A stretch of DNA of 6,235 nucleotides from Bacteroidales bacterium (GTDB taxonomy: Bacteria > Bacteroidota > Bacteroidia > Bacteroidales > F082). The notes beneath the pieces were generated by a model. It was not told the DNA's origin, ran no database searches, and worked only from the letters and a program-made list of their open reading frames with translations. Shown here piece after piece: positions 5,354-6,235 of this stretch. The position numbers were made by a program, and so were the translations under genes. The number at the start of each line of letters is the position of its first letter. Within the stretch, counting starts at the first letter, position 1. Location of the stretch: contig JANTGU010000143.1 in assembly GCA_024762735.1 (NCBI GenBank), positions 1-6,235 on the forward strand, written 5' to 3'.

Positions 5354-5800
5354 ATGAACTTACGATTAAAAAACAGTTTAATACTTACCGGAACACTGAT
5401 AATAGGGCTGGTTCTGGGGGTTTTAATAAGCGGACGGGTGATGCACTCGAAGATGACCCGGTTTAGAAACTTTTATACCGAGCAGGGTTTTAACCAGCAA
5501 ATAATGCGGGTGATTCGTCCCACTGAAGATCAGAAAAAACAGCTGGAGCCGGTTTTCAAGGCACAGGCTAAGCGTAACCACGACCTGTTTATTCAATGTC
5601 GCGAAAATCACCGTGAATTGATGGAACAATTCAAACAGGAGCTTAACCAGTATCTTACTGCCGACCAGCTGAAACGTTTGGAGCGCATGGAAATGCGAAT
5701 GCGGAAAAACCAGCCTGATCATTTTCCTCCACCGGACATGGAGCCTGGCAGAGGACGTCGGGGACCGGGACCCCACAATGGAAGGCGGCAGGGGAATTAA
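5354..5800 (+). CDS. Membrane-anchored Spy/CpxP-like periplasmic protein
   Basis: The 148-residue product has one N-terminal hydrophobic helix (about 8-28) with positive residues before it and no lipobox, suggesting an anchored periplasmic protein. The periplasmic part is helical and charged. It contains PTEDQ (56-60) and LTADQ (101-105), resembling the paired LTxxQ motifs of the Spy/CpxP/ZraP superfamily, whose members are chaperone-like or metal- and stress-sensing proteins. Methionine, arginine and glutamate are abundant near 106-118. The tail from 121 is rich in Pro, Gly and Arg and looks disordered. The only cysteine is C82. The gene lies 10 bp after the putative anti-sigma gene and closes the operon, so a role in sensing envelope damage for the sigma factor is likely. 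Family assignment is by motif and context only. Confidence 0.65.
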   Translation: MNLRLKNSLILTGTLIIGLVLGVLISGRVMHSKMTRFRNFYTEQGFNQQIMRVIRPTEDQKKQLEPVFKAQAKRNHDLFIQCRENHRELMEQFKQELNQYLTADQLKRLERMEMRMRKNQPDHFPPPDMEPGRGRRGPGPHNGRRQGN

Positions 5801-5857
5801 AAGGTAATGAGTTTTTTACATTTATAACACGGTTGCTTGTAAGCAGGTTCCAGACAC

Positions 5858-5888
5858 AAAAAAAGGGGAGTCGAACCACCAACTCCCC
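5858..5888 (-). terminator. Leftward intrinsic terminator
   Basis: Read on the minus strand, a 7-bp GC-rich stem, GGGGAGT (5882-5888) and ACTCCCC (5865-5871), closes a 10-nt loop and is followed by seven T residues (5864-5858). The orientation serves a minus-strand transcript from the right, matching the reading frame that stops at 5936. On the plus strand no T-run follows, so it is not a good terminator for the sigma operon. Confidence 0.75.
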
Positions 5889-5898
5889 ACGCAAACCA

Positions 5899-5923
5899 CA
5901 AATTAAAACTGATGTTTAATTTG
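5899..5923. repeat. AT-rich 9-bp hairpin
   Basis: CAAATTAAA (5899-5907) and TTTAATTTG (5915-5923) form a perfect inverted repeat around a 7-nt loop. It lies between the minus-strand stop at 5936 and the leftward terminator, and may be a secondary 3'-end stem of that transcript. Confidence 0.5.
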
Positions 5924-5935
5924 AATTATTAATTA

Positions 5936-6235
5936 CTAACCAAAATATCTTATAAAAGATGAAGCCAAAAAAGCATAGTCAGCAGCCATGCAGGATACTT
6001 TTCCGGCTTCGGGATATAACTTTTCAATTATCGTGCCAATAAATTGTTTTGGCTGATATACAGTATTATATAAACAGCACCGGTGCTTGTTTAGTTGTTC
6101 AAATAGAAAATAATTCCAGCGTGGAGAAAAACCGGTATAACTTTTACAAACCGGGCTCAGATTATAAAGTTTTCTAATTTAAAGGTTGGCCATAGCTTGC
6201 TTCAATCAGAAAGGAAAGAGTAACCGGTAGGATGG
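5936..6235 (-). pseudogene. Unrecognised minus-strand reading frame, probably broken and cut by the window edge
   Basis: On the minus strand an 80-codon frame runs open from 6178 to a TAG at 5936-5938 with no ATG or other convincing start; its first ATG is codon 64. The composition looks protein-like, for example GFSPRWNYFLFEQLNKH (16-32) and GTIIEKLYPEAGKV (48-61). To its right a second frame, open from 6233 to a TAG at 6174-6176, reads ILPVTLSFLIEASYGQPLN and overlaps the first by a few bases, as a single frameshift would produce. A leftward terminator lies about 50 bp beyond the stop. I do not recognise the family. It may be a frameshifted gene continuing off the right edge, or a chance open frame. 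Apart from this, 5801-6235 holds only the two hairpins. Confidence 0.35.

Noticed and set aside
5865..5888. tRNA T-arm look-alike (GGTTCGACTCCCC on the minus strand) as a tRNA fragment or attachment site
   Set aside because: No acceptor, D or anticodon arms are found nearby and the stem is better explained as an intrinsic terminator with a T-run.
1..6235. CRISPR array, insertion sequence or prophage
   Set aside because: There are no regularly spaced direct repeats, transposase or integrase motifs, or phage genes in either strand.

Overview
The window looks like a chromosomal segment from a member of the Bacteroidota. The evidence is the phylum-type -7 promoter motif TAnnTTTG in front of three genes, A-rich leaders mostly lacking Shine-Dalgarno sequences, a TatC with the extended first periplasmic segment I associate with this phylum, and C-rich intergenic repeats of a kind I recall from Bacteroidota genomes. 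Rank below phylum cannot be fixed from the sequence; an anaerobic or facultative lineage is only a guess from the FNR-like regulator. There is no phage, transposase, CRISPR array, rRNA or intact tRNA.

Layout. Bases 1-228 carry no gene. They hold two hairpin elements that share a 34-bp C-rich core in opposite orientations, each framed by its own unrelated perfect inverted arms. hemW (heme chaperone, radical SAM) follows on the plus strand and meets, tail to tail with a 3-bp gap, a Crp/Fnr-family regulator on the minus strand. The regulator shares a 100-bp divergent promoter region with tatC, the core subunit of the twin-arginine translocase. tatC overlaps by one base (TAATG) an NAD(P)-dependent epimerase/reductase of the extended SDR family.

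The 330-bp gap at 4060-4389 holds a probable structured RNA or repeat element (4091-4293). Its central hairpin contains a second repeat built from duplicated CACTTCGAC and GCTCAGTGT units. A three-gene stress-type operon follows with 10-12 bp gaps: an ECF sigma factor with a GTG start, a small single-pass membrane protein in the anti-sigma position, and a membrane-anchored Spy/CpxP-like protein. The last 435 bases contain a leftward intrinsic terminator and, upstream of it on the minus strand, a probable broken or edge-truncated reading frame.

How the genes fit together. HemW and an FNR-like regulator suggest a link to heme or redox physiology, and TatC exports folded cofactor-containing proteins; this grouping is inference. 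The sigma/anti-sigma/Spy-like trio is the best functional unit: envelope sensing through the membrane protein and periplasmic helper, output through the sigma factor. The most unusual material is non-coding: three separate elements in 6 kb in which a repeat core sits inside long perfect inverted arms that differ from site to site.
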